A stretch of DNA of 64,000 nt from Corynebacterium sp. (GTDB taxonomy: Bacteria > Actinomycetota > Actinomycetes > Mycobacteriales > Mycobacteriaceae), in the NCBI RefSeq assembly GCF_022712275.1, contig NZ_JALAGU010000050.1:1-64000 (forward strand), in the 5' to 3' direction. Positions within the stretch are counted from its first letter, which is position 1, and every line of letters starts with the position of its first letter. The position numbers and the translations under genes were made by a program. The notes below the pieces were generated by a model, which was not told the DNA's origin, searched no databases, and saw only the letters and a program-made list of their open reading frames with translations. Below are positions 39,834 through 50,006 of the stretch, in pieces.

Positions 39834-41125
39834 CGCGGCTCGAGCGGGACGCGCCGGTAGGTCCCGTCCTCCAGGTCGGCGGAGTCGATCTCTTCGCGGG
39901 AGATACCGAGCATGAAGAGCACCTCGTCGAGGAAGGGGTGGTTGACGGTGGCATCCGCGATCTCGCGGAGAGCGGGCTTGGCGTTGAAGGCGATGCCCAG
40001 ACCGGCCACCGACAGCATGGCGATGTCGTTGGCCCCGTCACCGACGGCGACGGTCTGGTTCAGGGCGATGCCGTTGGACCAGGCGAACTCCTTGAGGCTC
40101 TCGGCCTTCACCTCACGGTCGATGACCTGGCCGATGACGCGGCCGGTGAGCTTGCCGTCGACGATCTCCAGAGTGTTCGCCCGGTAGAAGTCGAGGCCGA
40201 GCTCGCGTGCCAGAGGCTCCAGCACCTGGACGAAGCCACCGGAGACCGCGCCGGTGCGGTAGCCGAGGCGCTTGAGGGTCCGGATGGTGGTGCGCGCACC
40301 GGGGGTCAGCTGGACCGCGCGGGAGACCTCGTCAATGACGGTGGCGTCCAGGCCGGCGAGGGCCTTGACCCGCTCGTGGAGGGACTCGGAGAAGTCGATC
40401 TCGCCGCGCATCGCGCGGTCGGTGACGGCGGCGACCTCCGCCTCACGGCCGGCGTGCGCGGCCAGCAGCTCGATGACCTCCTGCTGGATGAGGGTGGAGT
40501 CCACATCGAAGCAGATCAGACGCTTGGTCTTGTTGGCCAGGCCGGCGCGCTGGATGGCGATGTCCACGCCGGAGCCGTGAGCGACCTCGGCGAGAGCCTC
40601 ACGCAGTTCGGTGGAACCGCCGGGCGCAGGATTCGCGACGGTGATCTTCAGTTCGAGGCCGGTGACCGGATAGTCGGCGATGCCACGGATCCGGTCGATA
40701 TTGGCACCGTGGTCGGCGAGGACGCGACCGATCGTGGAGATGTGCTCGGCGGTCACCGGGTCGCCGAGGACGATGACCGCGTGAGTGGAGCGTCCGCGGG
40801 CCTTCTGGATCTCGTCGGAGACGTCGACAGTGACGCTCATGCCGGTGCCCTCGAGCACTGCGTCGAGGTCCTCCCTGAGAACGGTTCCCTCGGACGGCCG
40901 GTAGCCGACGTAGGCGGCGAGGTTGAGGTTGCCGCGGAAGACGGCCTGTTCCACGTCGAGGAGTTGGGTACCGTGCTCGGCAAGTGTCCGGAAGAACTCG
41001 GCGGTCACGCCGGGCTGGTCCGGCCCGGTGAGCGTCACGACCGCGGGGGTGAGTCCGTCAGCGAGGGTGACGGTCAGGTGAGCGTTGTCGGCGGTGTTGG
41101 TCTGGGAGTTGTCCACGTCCTCCAT
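39830..41125 (-). CDS. serB: Phosphoserine phosphatase with ACT domains
   Basis: 431 residues. Last step of serine synthesis. Two ACT-type regulatory regions (about 20-195, with GPDQPGVTAEFFRTLAEHG and HISTIGRVLADHGANIDRIR) precede a HAD phosphatase domain: ICFDVDSTLIQQE (Asp nucleophile), SGGF and GDGANDIAMLSVAGLG. serB beside ctaD matches C. glutamicum. The start at 41125 is the first ATG; the frame continues far upstream but as a shadow of ctaD. Confidence 0.95.
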   Translation of the reverse strand: MEDVDNSQTNTADNAHLTVTLADGLTPAVVTLTGPDQPGVTAEFFRTLAEHGTQLLDVEQAVFRGNLNLAAYVGYRPSEGTVLREDLDAVLEGTGMSVTVDVSDEIQKARGRSTHAVIVLGDPVTAEHISTIGRVLADHGANIDRIRGIADYPVTGLELKITVANPAPGGSTELREALAEVAHGSGVDIAIQRAGLANKTKRLICFDVDSTLIQQEVIELLAAHAGREAEVAAVTDRAMRGEIDFSESLHERVKALAGLDATVIDEVSRAVQLTPGARTTIRTLKRLGYRTGAVSGGFVQVLEPLARELGLDFYRANTLEIVDGKLTGRVIGQVIDREVKAESLKEFAWSNGIALNQTVAVGDGANDIAMLSVAGLGIAFNAKPALREIADATVNHPFLDEVLFMLGISREEIDSADLEDGTYRRVPLEPR

Positions 41126-41149
41126 TGTCGCACCTGGGGCACAGACGGC

Positions 41150-41185
41150 GACAGCCGCACCCCGCGTAGCTGGGGTGCGGCTGTC
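41150..41185 (-). terminator. Terminator of ctaD
   Basis: GACAGCCGCACCCC and GGGGTGCGGCTGTC form a perfect 14-bp stem with an 8-base loop, 42 bases past the ctaD stop and upstream of serB. No T run, but the stem is the strongest in the chromosomal part. Confidence 0.6.
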
Positions 41186-41226
41186 GTTCAACCGGTGCCT
41201 GGCCTGCGGCCGGGTGGAGAGGGCGC

Positions 41227-42933
<1,707 letters not shown>

Positions 42934-43085
42934 TGGTCTACCTCCTGGTGCGCGCGGTGGACCTGGCGTCCCCGGTTGTGGAACGGGGACAGTTCACCGC
43001 AAGTGTCTTCCGACAACGCTATGATTGTCCGATCATCGCAGGTAGAGGGCTGATATTAATGGGGTTAGCAGCGGTACTTATGGGG

Positions 43086-44045
43086 TCACGATGCCGGGGC
43101 CGCCGACGATTCGGCAAGGGCCCGCGCAAGACCGTCGAGGTAGACGGCGTCCTGTGAACCGGGGTCCCAGATCATCTCGTTGAACATCTCGGCGTAGGTG
43201 CCGTCGTCCCGGACGATGCGGCGGACCGGGGTGCCGGGGGTGACATTGCGCTCCGGCAGCACGACCGAGCCCATGCCGCGGCCGACCCAGCTGAACAGGG
43301 TGGAACAGTTCGCGACCTCGATCTCCGCCTGGTTCAGCGGCAGCCCGGCCTCGTCCATCAGCGCCTGCATGGTACGGGTGATGCCGCAGCCGTTGCGGGA
43401 GAGGATGAGTTCTCGGTCGGCGACTTCGCGGACGGTGGCCGGCGGCTGTTCTGCGGGCGAGAGTGCCGGGTCGGCGTTCTCGTCGACGAGGACGAGGTAG
43501 TCGGAGTTGATCAGCCGGTGACTGTATGAGGGCAGCAGGCCGAGCGCCGGGACGATGATCATGTCGAGGACGCCGACCTGCAGGTACTCCTCCAGCTGGT
43601 CGAGCTCGGATTCGAGGAGGGTCGCGTCGCGGCCGTGCTGGTTGGGGTGGCCGGGACGTCCCGGGCGGCCGGACCCGTAGGCCTCGGGACCGTAGACGAT
43701 GCCGCGCAGCCTGGCGACGAGAGCTTTCTCGATCTGCGGTGAGGTGCCGACACGGATCGTGCCGTGGCCGGCGCTGGCGAAGGTCTCCGCCTCGGACTCG
43801 ACGCGCTCAAGGTCGACGATGACCTGGTGGATCCGCGGCAGGATCGCGGTGCCGAAAGCGGTGGGCGAGGTGCCACGCGGGTTGCGCAGGAAGAGGCGTC
43901 CGCCGAGGTACTCCTCGAGCTTGGCGATGGAGGAGGACAGGGCGGGCTGGGTGACGTTGAAGCGTCGGGCGGCGGCGCTGAAGGAGCCGGCGTCGGCGAC
44001 GGCATCGGCGTAGCGCAGCGATTCGAGGGACAGGCGACCATTCAT
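43086..44045 (-). CDS. LysR family transcriptional regulator
   Basis: 319 residues. An N-terminal winged helix (SLESLRYADAVADAGSFSAA, then RFNVTQPALSSSIAKLEEYL) and a substrate-binding-like domain with two notable cysteines (RNGCGITRTM, VANCSTLFSW). It includes a Gly/Arg-rich insertion near residue 120 (EAYGSGRPGRPGHPNQHGRD). CATAAGCG repeats lie in its own upstream region. Target unknown. Confidence 0.88.
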   Translation of the reverse strand: MNGRLSLESLRYADAVADAGSFSAAARRFNVTQPALSSSIAKLEEYLGGRLFLRNPRGTSPTAFGTAILPRIHQVIVDLERVESEAETFASAGHGTIRVGTSPQIEKALVARLRGIVYGPEAYGSGRPGRPGHPNQHGRDATLLESELDQLEEYLQVGVLDMIIVPALGLLPSYSHRLINSDYLVLVDENADPALSPAEQPPATVREVADRELILSRNGCGITRTMQALMDEAGLPLNQAEIEVANCSTLFSWVGRGMGSVVLPERNVTPGTPVRRIVRDDGTYAEMFNEMIWDPGSQDAVYLDGLARALAESSAAPAS

Positions 44046-44091
44046 GATGCTTTTATCCTATGTCTGTGTACTGGAGGTTGACGAGAACAGG

Positions 44092-44119
44092 CATAAGCGT
44101 CGTTGAGAGGTCATAAGCG
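44092..44119. promoter_or_regulatory. CATAAGCG direct repeat upstream of the LysR gene
   Basis: CATAAGCG at 44092-44099 and again at 44112-44119, 20 bases apart, about 50 bases upstream of the LysR start. A similar pair, GCATAAGC/GCATAATT, occurs upstream of cydA at 47103-47131. Two-turn spacing suggests a dimer or tetramer binding site. Confidence 0.35.
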
Positions 44120-44145
44120 GTCCTCAGATGCCGGCTCCGCCCCGG

Positions 44146-46347
44146 TCAGTGGGAGAAGGACACGTCCGGCAGGATCCGCCGCAGCCATGCCGGGCACCAC
44201 CAAGCGGCGCGTCCTGCGAGCAGCATCACCGCAGGCAGCAGCACCAGGCGGACCAGCAGGGCGTCCAGCAGCACGGCGGTGCCGAGGATGATGCCCATCT
44301 CCTTCGGCGGCAACGGCTCGGCCAGGGCGAAGGTGAAGAACACCGCCACCATCACCGCCGCCGCGGCGAAGATGATGCGCCCGGAACGGGCCATGCCCTC
44401 GGTCACGGAGAGGCGGGCGTCCCCGGTCTTCTCGTGGTGTTCCTTCACCGTGGCCAGCAGGAACACGGTGTAGTCCATCGCCACGGCGAAGATCATCGCG
44501 AAGAAGAACACCGGACCCCAGCCGTCGAGGAAGCCCTGCGGCTCGAAGCCGAAAAGCCCGGACAGGTGCCCGTCCTGGAAAACAAGCCGGGCCACGCCGA
44601 ACGCCGCGCCGGTGGACAGCAGGCTGACCAGGGTACCGACCAGGGCGGTCAGCGGGGCGCGCAGGGCGACGAGCAGCAGCAGGAACCCGAGCACGAGAAT
44701 GACACCGATGATCACCGGCAACCAGTCGTCCAGTGCGTCCTGCAGGTCGATGTTCTCCGCCGGGGCACCGCCGACCAGGGCAGACTCCGGCAGATCAGCC
44801 CGCAGGTCCGCGAGGATGCCGGTCATCTCCTCGTCCGAGGGATCGACCTCGGGCACGGCGTGGAACATGACGAGGCCGGAGTCGTCACCGGCGGGCAAGG
44901 CCGGGGTGACCGCGGCGATCCCGTCGGTGGACGTGGCAAGGTCAGTGGCGGTCCCGGCGTCCTCTGCGTCGGTGATGACCTGCAGCATGCCCGGGGCGCC
45001 GTCGCCCATGGCGTCCTGCACGAGGTGGTATCCCTGACGGACCGGGGCGTCCTCCGGGACGACCGCGATCGACGGCATGGCGACCTTCAGTCCCAGAACC
45101 GGCAGTGCGAGCAACACGAGCAGGGCCGCGGATCCGAGGACGGCGACCAGCGGGCGGCGCTGCAGCACACCGGCCCAGCGGGCGAACAGCGGTGAGCGGT
45201 GCTCCTGCTTCGTCGCGAACGGCAGGGAGACGGCGTTGACCTTCTCCCCCAGCGCGCCGAGGACGGCCGGCAACAGGGTGAAGGACGCCGCGAGCACGAA
45301 CACCACGGCCAGCATGATGCCGACGGCCATGGTCCGGACCGCCGGGGCGGGCACGAGCAGCACGGCGGACAGGCTGACCAGCACCGTGATGCCGGACAAC
45401 AGGACAGCTTTACCGGCGGTGGCGTAGGTGACGGCGACAGCGTCACGGGTGGATGGTCGGGAGCCACCGTGGGGACGCAGCGCGTCGCGGAACCGGGCGA
45501 CGAGGAACAGTGCGTAGTCGATGCCGAGGGCGAGGGCGAACATCAGCGCGAAGTTCATCGCCCACACGGAGATCGGGGTGACCATGTTGAGCAGCACCAG
45601 GGCGCCGGCGGACGCGACGAGGCCGGCGAGAGTCAGCATCAGCGGCAGGCCGGCGGCGACGAGACTGCCGAAGGCCAGTACGAGGATGAGCAGCGTGACC
45701 GGCCAGGACATCATCTCGGCCTTCATCATCGCGTCGTGGTTCGCGTGGTTGAAGTCGCTCCACAGCATGGACTGGCCGGTGGGGAGGACGTCGATGGTGT
45801 CCGCCCCCAGGGCGGTGATGCGGTCGGAGAGGTCGTCGGCGAGACGGACCATGTCGTCGGTGTCGGCGGCGGCACCGGCGATGAGGATGCCGGTCCGCCC
45901 GTCCTCACTGACGGTGACGCCGGGGGTCGGCGGCATGATGTCGGCGATCCGGTCGTCCGCGCTGAGCAGGCCGGTGGCGTCCTCGATGACCTCGGTAGTG
46001 GCCCGGTCGCCGATGGTGCCGTCCTCGGTGTGGATGACGACCTGGATCGCGGAGGACGCATTGCCGCCGAAGTGCTCCTGGGCGAGGTCACGGACGGCGA
46101 CGGACTCTGAGCCGTTCGCCTGCCAGCCGGCGCCCGCCAGCGAGCTGAACACCGAAGGGGCTGCGGCGCCGAGGCCGACAAGGACGAGCAGCCAGACGCC
46201 GAGGACGGCCTTCATGTGCATGGCGGTCCAGGCGGCCCACCGGGCCAGGACGCCGTGCGGTGGTGTCTGTACTGCCGGTGGTGCTGCCGGTGGTGCTGCC
46301 ACTGCTGTCGTGGGCACGTGTTCGTCCCGGTCAGCGCGTGTGGTCAT
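44146..46347 (-). CDS. MMPL/RND family transporter
   Basis: 733 residues. Typical MMPL plan: one N-terminal helix, a large extracytoplasmic loop (about 60-190), a block of helices, a second loop (about 415-540) and a second block. Proton-relay-type motifs GIDYALFLVARFRD and AMDYTVFLLATVKE are present in the two halves. Exports a lipid or drug; substrate unknown. Divergent from the CsoR-family gene and preceded by its operators. Confidence 0.9.
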   Translation of the reverse strand: MTTRADRDEHVPTTAVAAPPAAPPAVQTPPHGVLARWAAWTAMHMKAVLGVWLLVLVGLGAAAPSVFSSLAGAGWQANGSESVAVRDLAQEHFGGNASSAIQVVIHTEDGTIGDRATTEVIEDATGLLSADDRIADIMPPTPGVTVSEDGRTGILIAGAAADTDDMVRLADDLSDRITALGADTIDVLPTGQSMLWSDFNHANHDAMMKAEMMSWPVTLLILVLAFGSLVAAGLPLMLTLAGLVASAGALVLLNMVTPISVWAMNFALMFALALGIDYALFLVARFRDALRPHGGSRPSTRDAVAVTYATAGKAVLLSGITVLVSLSAVLLVPAPAVRTMAVGIMLAVVFVLAASFTLLPAVLGALGEKVNAVSLPFATKQEHRSPLFARWAGVLQRRPLVAVLGSAALLVLLALPVLGLKVAMPSIAVVPEDAPVRQGYHLVQDAMGDGAPGMLQVITDAEDAGTATDLATSTDGIAAVTPALPAGDDSGLVMFHAVPEVDPSDEEMTGILADLRADLPESALVGGAPAENIDLQDALDDWLPVIIGVILVLGFLLLLVALRAPLTALVGTLVSLLSTGAAFGVARLVFQDGHLSGLFGFEPQGFLDGWGPVFFFAMIFAVAMDYTVFLLATVKEHHEKTGDARLSVTEGMARSGRIIFAAAAVMVAVFFTFALAEPLPPKEMGIILGTAVLLDALLVRLVLLPAVMLLAGRAAWWCPAWLRRILPDVSFSH

Positions 46348-46369
46348 CGAGGTTCCCTTCATCGTCAAT

Positions 46370-46385
46370 ATACCCCGGGGGGTAT
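46370..46385. promoter_or_regulatory. CsoR-type operator 1
   Basis: ATACCCCGGGGGGTAT, a G-tract palindrome with ATAC/GTAT ends, between the transporter and regulator starts. This is the operator type of CsoR-family repressors. Confidence 0.7.
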
Positions 46386-46400
46386 CGGTGAGAGTTGAAG

Positions 46401-46416
46401 ATACCTACGGGGGTAT
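46401..46416. promoter_or_regulatory. CsoR-type operator 2
   Basis: ATACCTACGGGGGTAT, a second, less symmetric copy 31 bases from the first, closer to the regulator gene. Together they would control both divergent promoters. Confidence 0.65.
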
Positions 46417-46428
46417 AGGATCGCAACC

Positions 46429-46698
46429 ATGAAGCTCAACGACGACACCACCACCGCCGCACTCGCCCGACTGAAGAGGGCCCGTGGTCAGCTCAACGGC
46501 GTCATCGACATGCTCGAGGCCGGCCGCGACTGCCAGGACGTGGTCACCCAGCTCGCCGCCGTCTCCCGGGCGCTGGACCGTGCAGGCGTCAAGATCATCT
46601 CCGGCGGCATGCGCGAGTGCATCCGCTCCGCCGAACGTGGCGAGAGTCCGGAGCTGTCCGAGGAGCAGCTGGAGAAGATGTTCCTGTCACTGTCGTAA
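46429..46698 (+). CDS. CsoR/RcnR/FrmR family repressor lacking the copper His
   Basis: 89 residues, all helical. Aligned by eye to M. tuberculosis CsoR, the first ligand Cys is Cys35 (DCQDVV) and the second Cys64 (MREC), but the position of His61 is Gly60 (ISGGMREC). A Cys-only pair is the pattern of persulfide-sensing CstR-type proteins rather than copper sensors. Divergent from the MMPL exporter with two operators between. The inducer is inferred, not known. Confidence 0.85.
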   Translation: MKLNDDTTTAALARLKRARGQLNGVIDMLEAGRDCQDVVTQLAAVSRALDRAGVKIISGGMRECIRSAERGESPELSEEQLEKMFLSLS

Positions 46699-46738
46699 CT
46701 GACGTAACTGACGTAACTGACGTAACTGTCGTAACTGA
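46694..46738. repeat. Five tandem copies of a 9-bp unit
   Basis: CGTAACTGA repeated five times (the fourth copy ends GT). The first copy supplies the TAA stop of the CsoR-family gene. Simple repeat, prone to length change, so the 3' non-coding spacing may vary between strains. Confidence 0.8.
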
Positions 46739-46778
46739 CGCAGCGGCCGATCCAGGCGACCGAGGCGACCAGTCGGCA

Positions 46779-46872
46779 ACATTATGCATTCTCAACGCCG
46801 TCAGCCATCATGAAACGTGCAGTTCGCGGCGATTTTCTTATCCTGCAGTGCCCGCTACAGCATGCATAATGT
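46779..46872 (+). repeat. 94-bp repeat, copy 1 (upstream of cydA)
   Basis: Begins ACATTATGCA and ends TGCATAATGT, perfect 10-bp terminal inverted repeats. It has the same length and orientation as copy 2 at 53224, with long identical stretches (CTCAAC, CATGAAACGT, ACAGCATGCATAATGT) and a diverged middle. Non-coding. Together the copies bracket the cydABDC operon. Confidence 0.75.
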
Positions 46873-47257
46873 CTGACCGGGGGAGTGAGGAAATCTCCCA
46901 CATGTCCGCAGTGTCGGCATCACGCATCCTGAGGCTGTTCTGGCCCCCTCCCCACCAACTTCCGGGTGCGTGATGTGAACATGCTCCGACCTGCCCGACG
47001 CCGCGGCCCTCACGCGGTCGCTTCACCTGCCCCGTGGGCCACCCCGGCAGCCCCGGTGAGTCACAACTGAAAACAGGGAAATAAACGGGGTTATAACCGG
47101 GGGCATAAGCAGCGTTCGGGGACGCATAATTCAGCCCCCACCCCCGACAGGAACTCTGCAGCCGACTGGTCCGACCATTGCTGTGCAGGCGATTTCGTCT
47201 GAGAGCACCTCCGGCGCCGTACCGGTGCCGGCCAGATTCCTTCCCCGGGAGGTACGC
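46873..47257 (+). promoter_or_regulatory. cydA upstream region
   Basis: 385 bp without a gene. It contains a GGTTATAACC palindrome at 47089-47098 and a GCATAAGC/GCATAATT pair at 47103-47131, both suitable as regulator sites, followed by about 125 bp to the cydA start. The promoter of the cyd operon must be here; I cannot fix its -10 and -35. Confidence 0.45.
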
Positions 47258-48892
47258 ATGGATGTCGTCGACATCTCACGGTGGCAGTTCGGTATCACCA
47301 CCGTCTATCACTTCATCTTCGTTCCACTGACCATAGGCCTGGCCCCCATGGTCGCCGCCATGCAGACGTTCTGGCACGTCACGAAGAAACCCGCATGGTA
47401 CCGGGCCACCCGGTTCTTCGGCACTGTCCTGCTCATCAACTTCGCCATGGGTGTGGCGACCGGCATCGTCCAGGAATTCCAGTTCGGCATGAACTGGTCG
47501 GACTACTCCCGCATGGTCGGCGACGTCTTCGGCGGACCTCTGGCGCTCGAGGGGCTTGTCGCGTTCTTCCTGGAGTCCACTTTCCTCGGCCTGTGGATCT
47601 TCGGGGCAGGGAAGATCCCCGCCTGGCTGCACACCGCGTCCATCTGGATCGTCGCGGTAGCGGTGAACCTGTCCGCCTACTTCATCATCGTGGCGAACTC
47701 CTTCATGCAGCACCCGGTCGGCGCGGAGTACAACCCGGACACCGGCCGCGCCGAGCTCACCGACATCGTCGCACTGCTGACCAACCCGACCGCCCTGGCA
47801 GCCTTCCCGCACGCCGTCGCCGGCTCCCTGCTCACCGCGGGCACTTTCGTCCTCGGCATCACCGGCTGGTGGATGGTCCGTGACCACCGCGCCCGCCTCG
47901 CCCTGCAGAAGACCGGTGAACTGCCCGCCAGGACAGCCACCGCCGGCACTGACGCCGACACTGACGCCGGCTCCGACACAGGCAACCGGCATGACGCACA
48001 TCGGCCCGCCCACCGTCTCGCCTGGTGGACCACCCTGATCTCGGCGATCGGACTGTTCATCACCGGCGACATCCAGGCCAAGCTCATGTTCATCCAGCAG
48101 CCGATGAAGATGGCGTCCGCCGAGTCCCTGTGCAGCACCGGGACCGACCCGATGTTCTCCGTCCTCACCATCGGCACGCACAACAACTGCGAGAACGTCA
48201 CCCACCTCATCGAACTGCCGTGGGTACTGCCCTTCCTCGCCGAGGGGAAATCCAACGGCGTGACCCTGCAGGGTGTCGAGGACCTGCAACAGCAGTCCGA
48301 GATGCTGTACGGCGCGGGTAACTACTCCCCCAACCTCTTCGTCACCTACTGGGCATTCCGCGCGATGATCGGCCTGCTCGCCGGTTCCGGCATCCTCCTC
48401 GCCGCCAGCTGGTGGTTCACCCGCAAGGGCCGCGTCCCCGCCGGTAAGGCCGGAACGCTGTTCGGCTGGATCTGCCTCATCGCGATCCCCACGCCGTTCC
48501 TGGCGAACTCTGCGGGCTGGATCTTCACCGAGATGGGACGCCAGCCCTGGATCATCCACCCCAACCCGGACTCCGTCGGAGACTCCCGCACCGAGATGAT
48601 CCGGATGACCGTGGACATGGGCGTCTCCGACCACGCACCGTGGACCGTCATCGTCACCCTCGTCGGTTTCACCCTTCTCTACGCCGTCCTGGCGGTGATC
48701 TGGTTCTGGCTGATCAGGCGCGTGATCCTCGCCGGACCGCCACAGGAGACCGGACCGGACCCCGCCGCCACCGTCGGCGCCTCCTTCGGTCTCACCGGGA
48801 AGGACGCCGACCCCGACTCCCCCGACCCCGTGCACTTCAGCACCACCACTGTCACCTCCACCACCACCGACACCACCGGAAAGGAGTCCTGA
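47258..48892 (+). CDS. cydA: Cytochrome bd oxidase subunit I
   Basis: 544 residues from ATG at 47258 with GGGAGG upstream. Haem ligands visible: His18 (VYHFIF), His185 (FPHAVAGS) and the Met of FRAMIGLL; GRQPW is also conserved. The loop after the first helical block carries an Ala/Thr/Asp-rich insertion (ARTATAGTDADTDAGSDTGN). High-affinity quinol oxidase used at low oxygen. First gene of cydABDC. Confidence 0.96.
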   Translation: MDVVDISRWQFGITTVYHFIFVPLTIGLAPMVAAMQTFWHVTKKPAWYRATRFFGTVLLINFAMGVATGIVQEFQFGMNWSDYSRMVGDVFGGPLALEGLVAFFLESTFLGLWIFGAGKIPAWLHTASIWIVAVAVNLSAYFIIVANSFMQHPVGAEYNPDTGRAELTDIVALLTNPTALAAFPHAVAGSLLTAGTFVLGITGWWMVRDHRARLALQKTGELPARTATAGTDADTDAGSDTGNRHDAHRPAHRLAWWTTLISAIGLFITGDIQAKLMFIQQPMKMASAESLCSTGTDPMFSVLTIGTHNNCENVTHLIELPWVLPFLAEGKSNGVTLQGVEDLQQQSEMLYGAGNYSPNLFVTYWAFRAMIGLLAGSGILLAASWWFTRKGRVPAGKAGTLFGWICLIAIPTPFLANSAGWIFTEMGRQPWIIHPNPDSVGDSRTEMIRMTVDMGVSDHAPWTVIVTLVGFTLLYAVLAVIWFWLIRRVILAGPPQETGPDPAATVGASFGLTGKDADPDSPDPVHFSTTTVTSTTTDTTGKES

Positions 48893-48893
48893 G

Positions 48894-50006
48894 ATGTCGT
48901 CCCTCGATCTCCCCGTCGTCTGGTTCATCCTCGTCACCGTGCTCTTCGCCGGGTACTTCCTGCTGGAAGGTTTCGACTTCGGCGTCGGCATGCTGCTGCC
49001 CTTCGCCGGACGCAGGAAAGGCGCTGCCTACCCCGACGCCGCGTCCGACGCCACACGGACCGGCCTGGTCCGCACCATCGGTCCGGTGTGGGACGGCAAC
49101 GAAGTCTGGCTCATCACCGCCGGCGGTGCCCTGTTCGCCGCCTTCCCCGGCTGGTATGCCGCCATGTTCTCCGGTTTCTACCTGCCCCTGTTCCTCATCC
49201 TCGTCGCGCTCATCCTCCGCGCTGTCGCCCTGGAATGGCGGGCCAAGATCGACACCCTGACCTGGCGTCGGCGGTGCGATCTCACCGTCACCGTCTCCTC
49301 CTGGATGCCGCCGGTGCTGTGGGGTGTGGCTTTCACCAACCTCGTCCGTGGTGTCCCGCTGGACGCCGACCAGAACATGGACAGCGGCCTGTCCACCCTG
49401 TTCCGACTACTCAACCCCTACGCCCTGCTCGGCGCCGCCGCGTTCACCTGCATCTTCCTGCTGCACGGTCTGAGCTTCCTCCGGCTGCGCACCACCGGTC
49501 ATCTGCGGGACACCACCGACCGGCTGGTCATCCCGGTCGCCGTGACCGCCGCGGTCACCGGTACAGCCTTCGTGCTGTGGACCCAGCTCTCCCACGGCAA
49601 GGACTGGACCTGGGCTGTCACGGTCGCCGCGGTGGTCGGCGTCCTCGTGGCGGTGGCGGCGATGCTGCGGAACCGCGACGGTGTGGCATTCCTCGCCACC
49701 GCCATGACCGTGGTCGCCGCGGTGGTGCTGCTGTTCGGGTCGCTCTACCCGTGGTTGATGCCCACCACCCTGGCTGACGGCGTGGGTCTCGACATCCGCA
49801 ACGCGTCCTCCGCCGATTACACGCTCACTGTCATGACCTGGGCGGCACTGTTCCTCGTGCCCCTCGTCATCGCGTATCAGGCGTGGACGTACTGGGTCTT
49901 CCGGAAGCGGATCACCGCGGAGCCGGTCACGGAACCTGGCACAGAACCGGTCACGGAACATGTCACGGGGTCCGTGCCGGATCCGGCGTCGGGGGGCCGG
50001 TCATGA
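48894..50006 (+). CDS. cydB: Cytochrome bd oxidase subunit II
   Basis: 370 residues, nine or so membrane helices. N terminus WFILVTVLFAGYFLLEGFDF and GPVWDGNEVWLITAGGALFA are family signatures. Starts one base after the cydA stop. The C terminus is a repetitive Glu/Pro/Thr/Val tail (EPVTEPGTEPVTEHVTGSVP). Confidence 0.96.
   Translation: MSSLDLPVVWFILVTVLFAGYFLLEGFDFGVGMLLPFAGRRKGAAYPDAASDATRTGLVRTIGPVWDGNEVWLITAGGALFAAFPGWYAAMFSGFYLPLFLILVALILRAVALEWRAKIDTLTWRRRCDLTVTVSSWMPPVLWGVAFTNLVRGVPLDADQNMDSGLSTLFRLLNPYALLGAAAFTCIFLLHGLSFLRLRTTGHLRDTTDRLVIPVAVTAAVTGTAFVLWTQLSHGKDWTWAVTVAAVVGVLVAVAAMLRNRDGVAFLATAMTVVAAVVLLFGSLYPWLMPTTLADGVGLDIRNASSADYTLTVMTWAALFLVPLVIAYQAWTYWVFRKRITAEPVTEPGTEPVTEHVTGSVPDPASGGRS

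Noticed and set aside
47276..48991. 571-codon minus-strand frame opposite cydA
   Set aside because: Mirror of cydA; Gly/Asp/Val-rich with no domain and no ribosome site.
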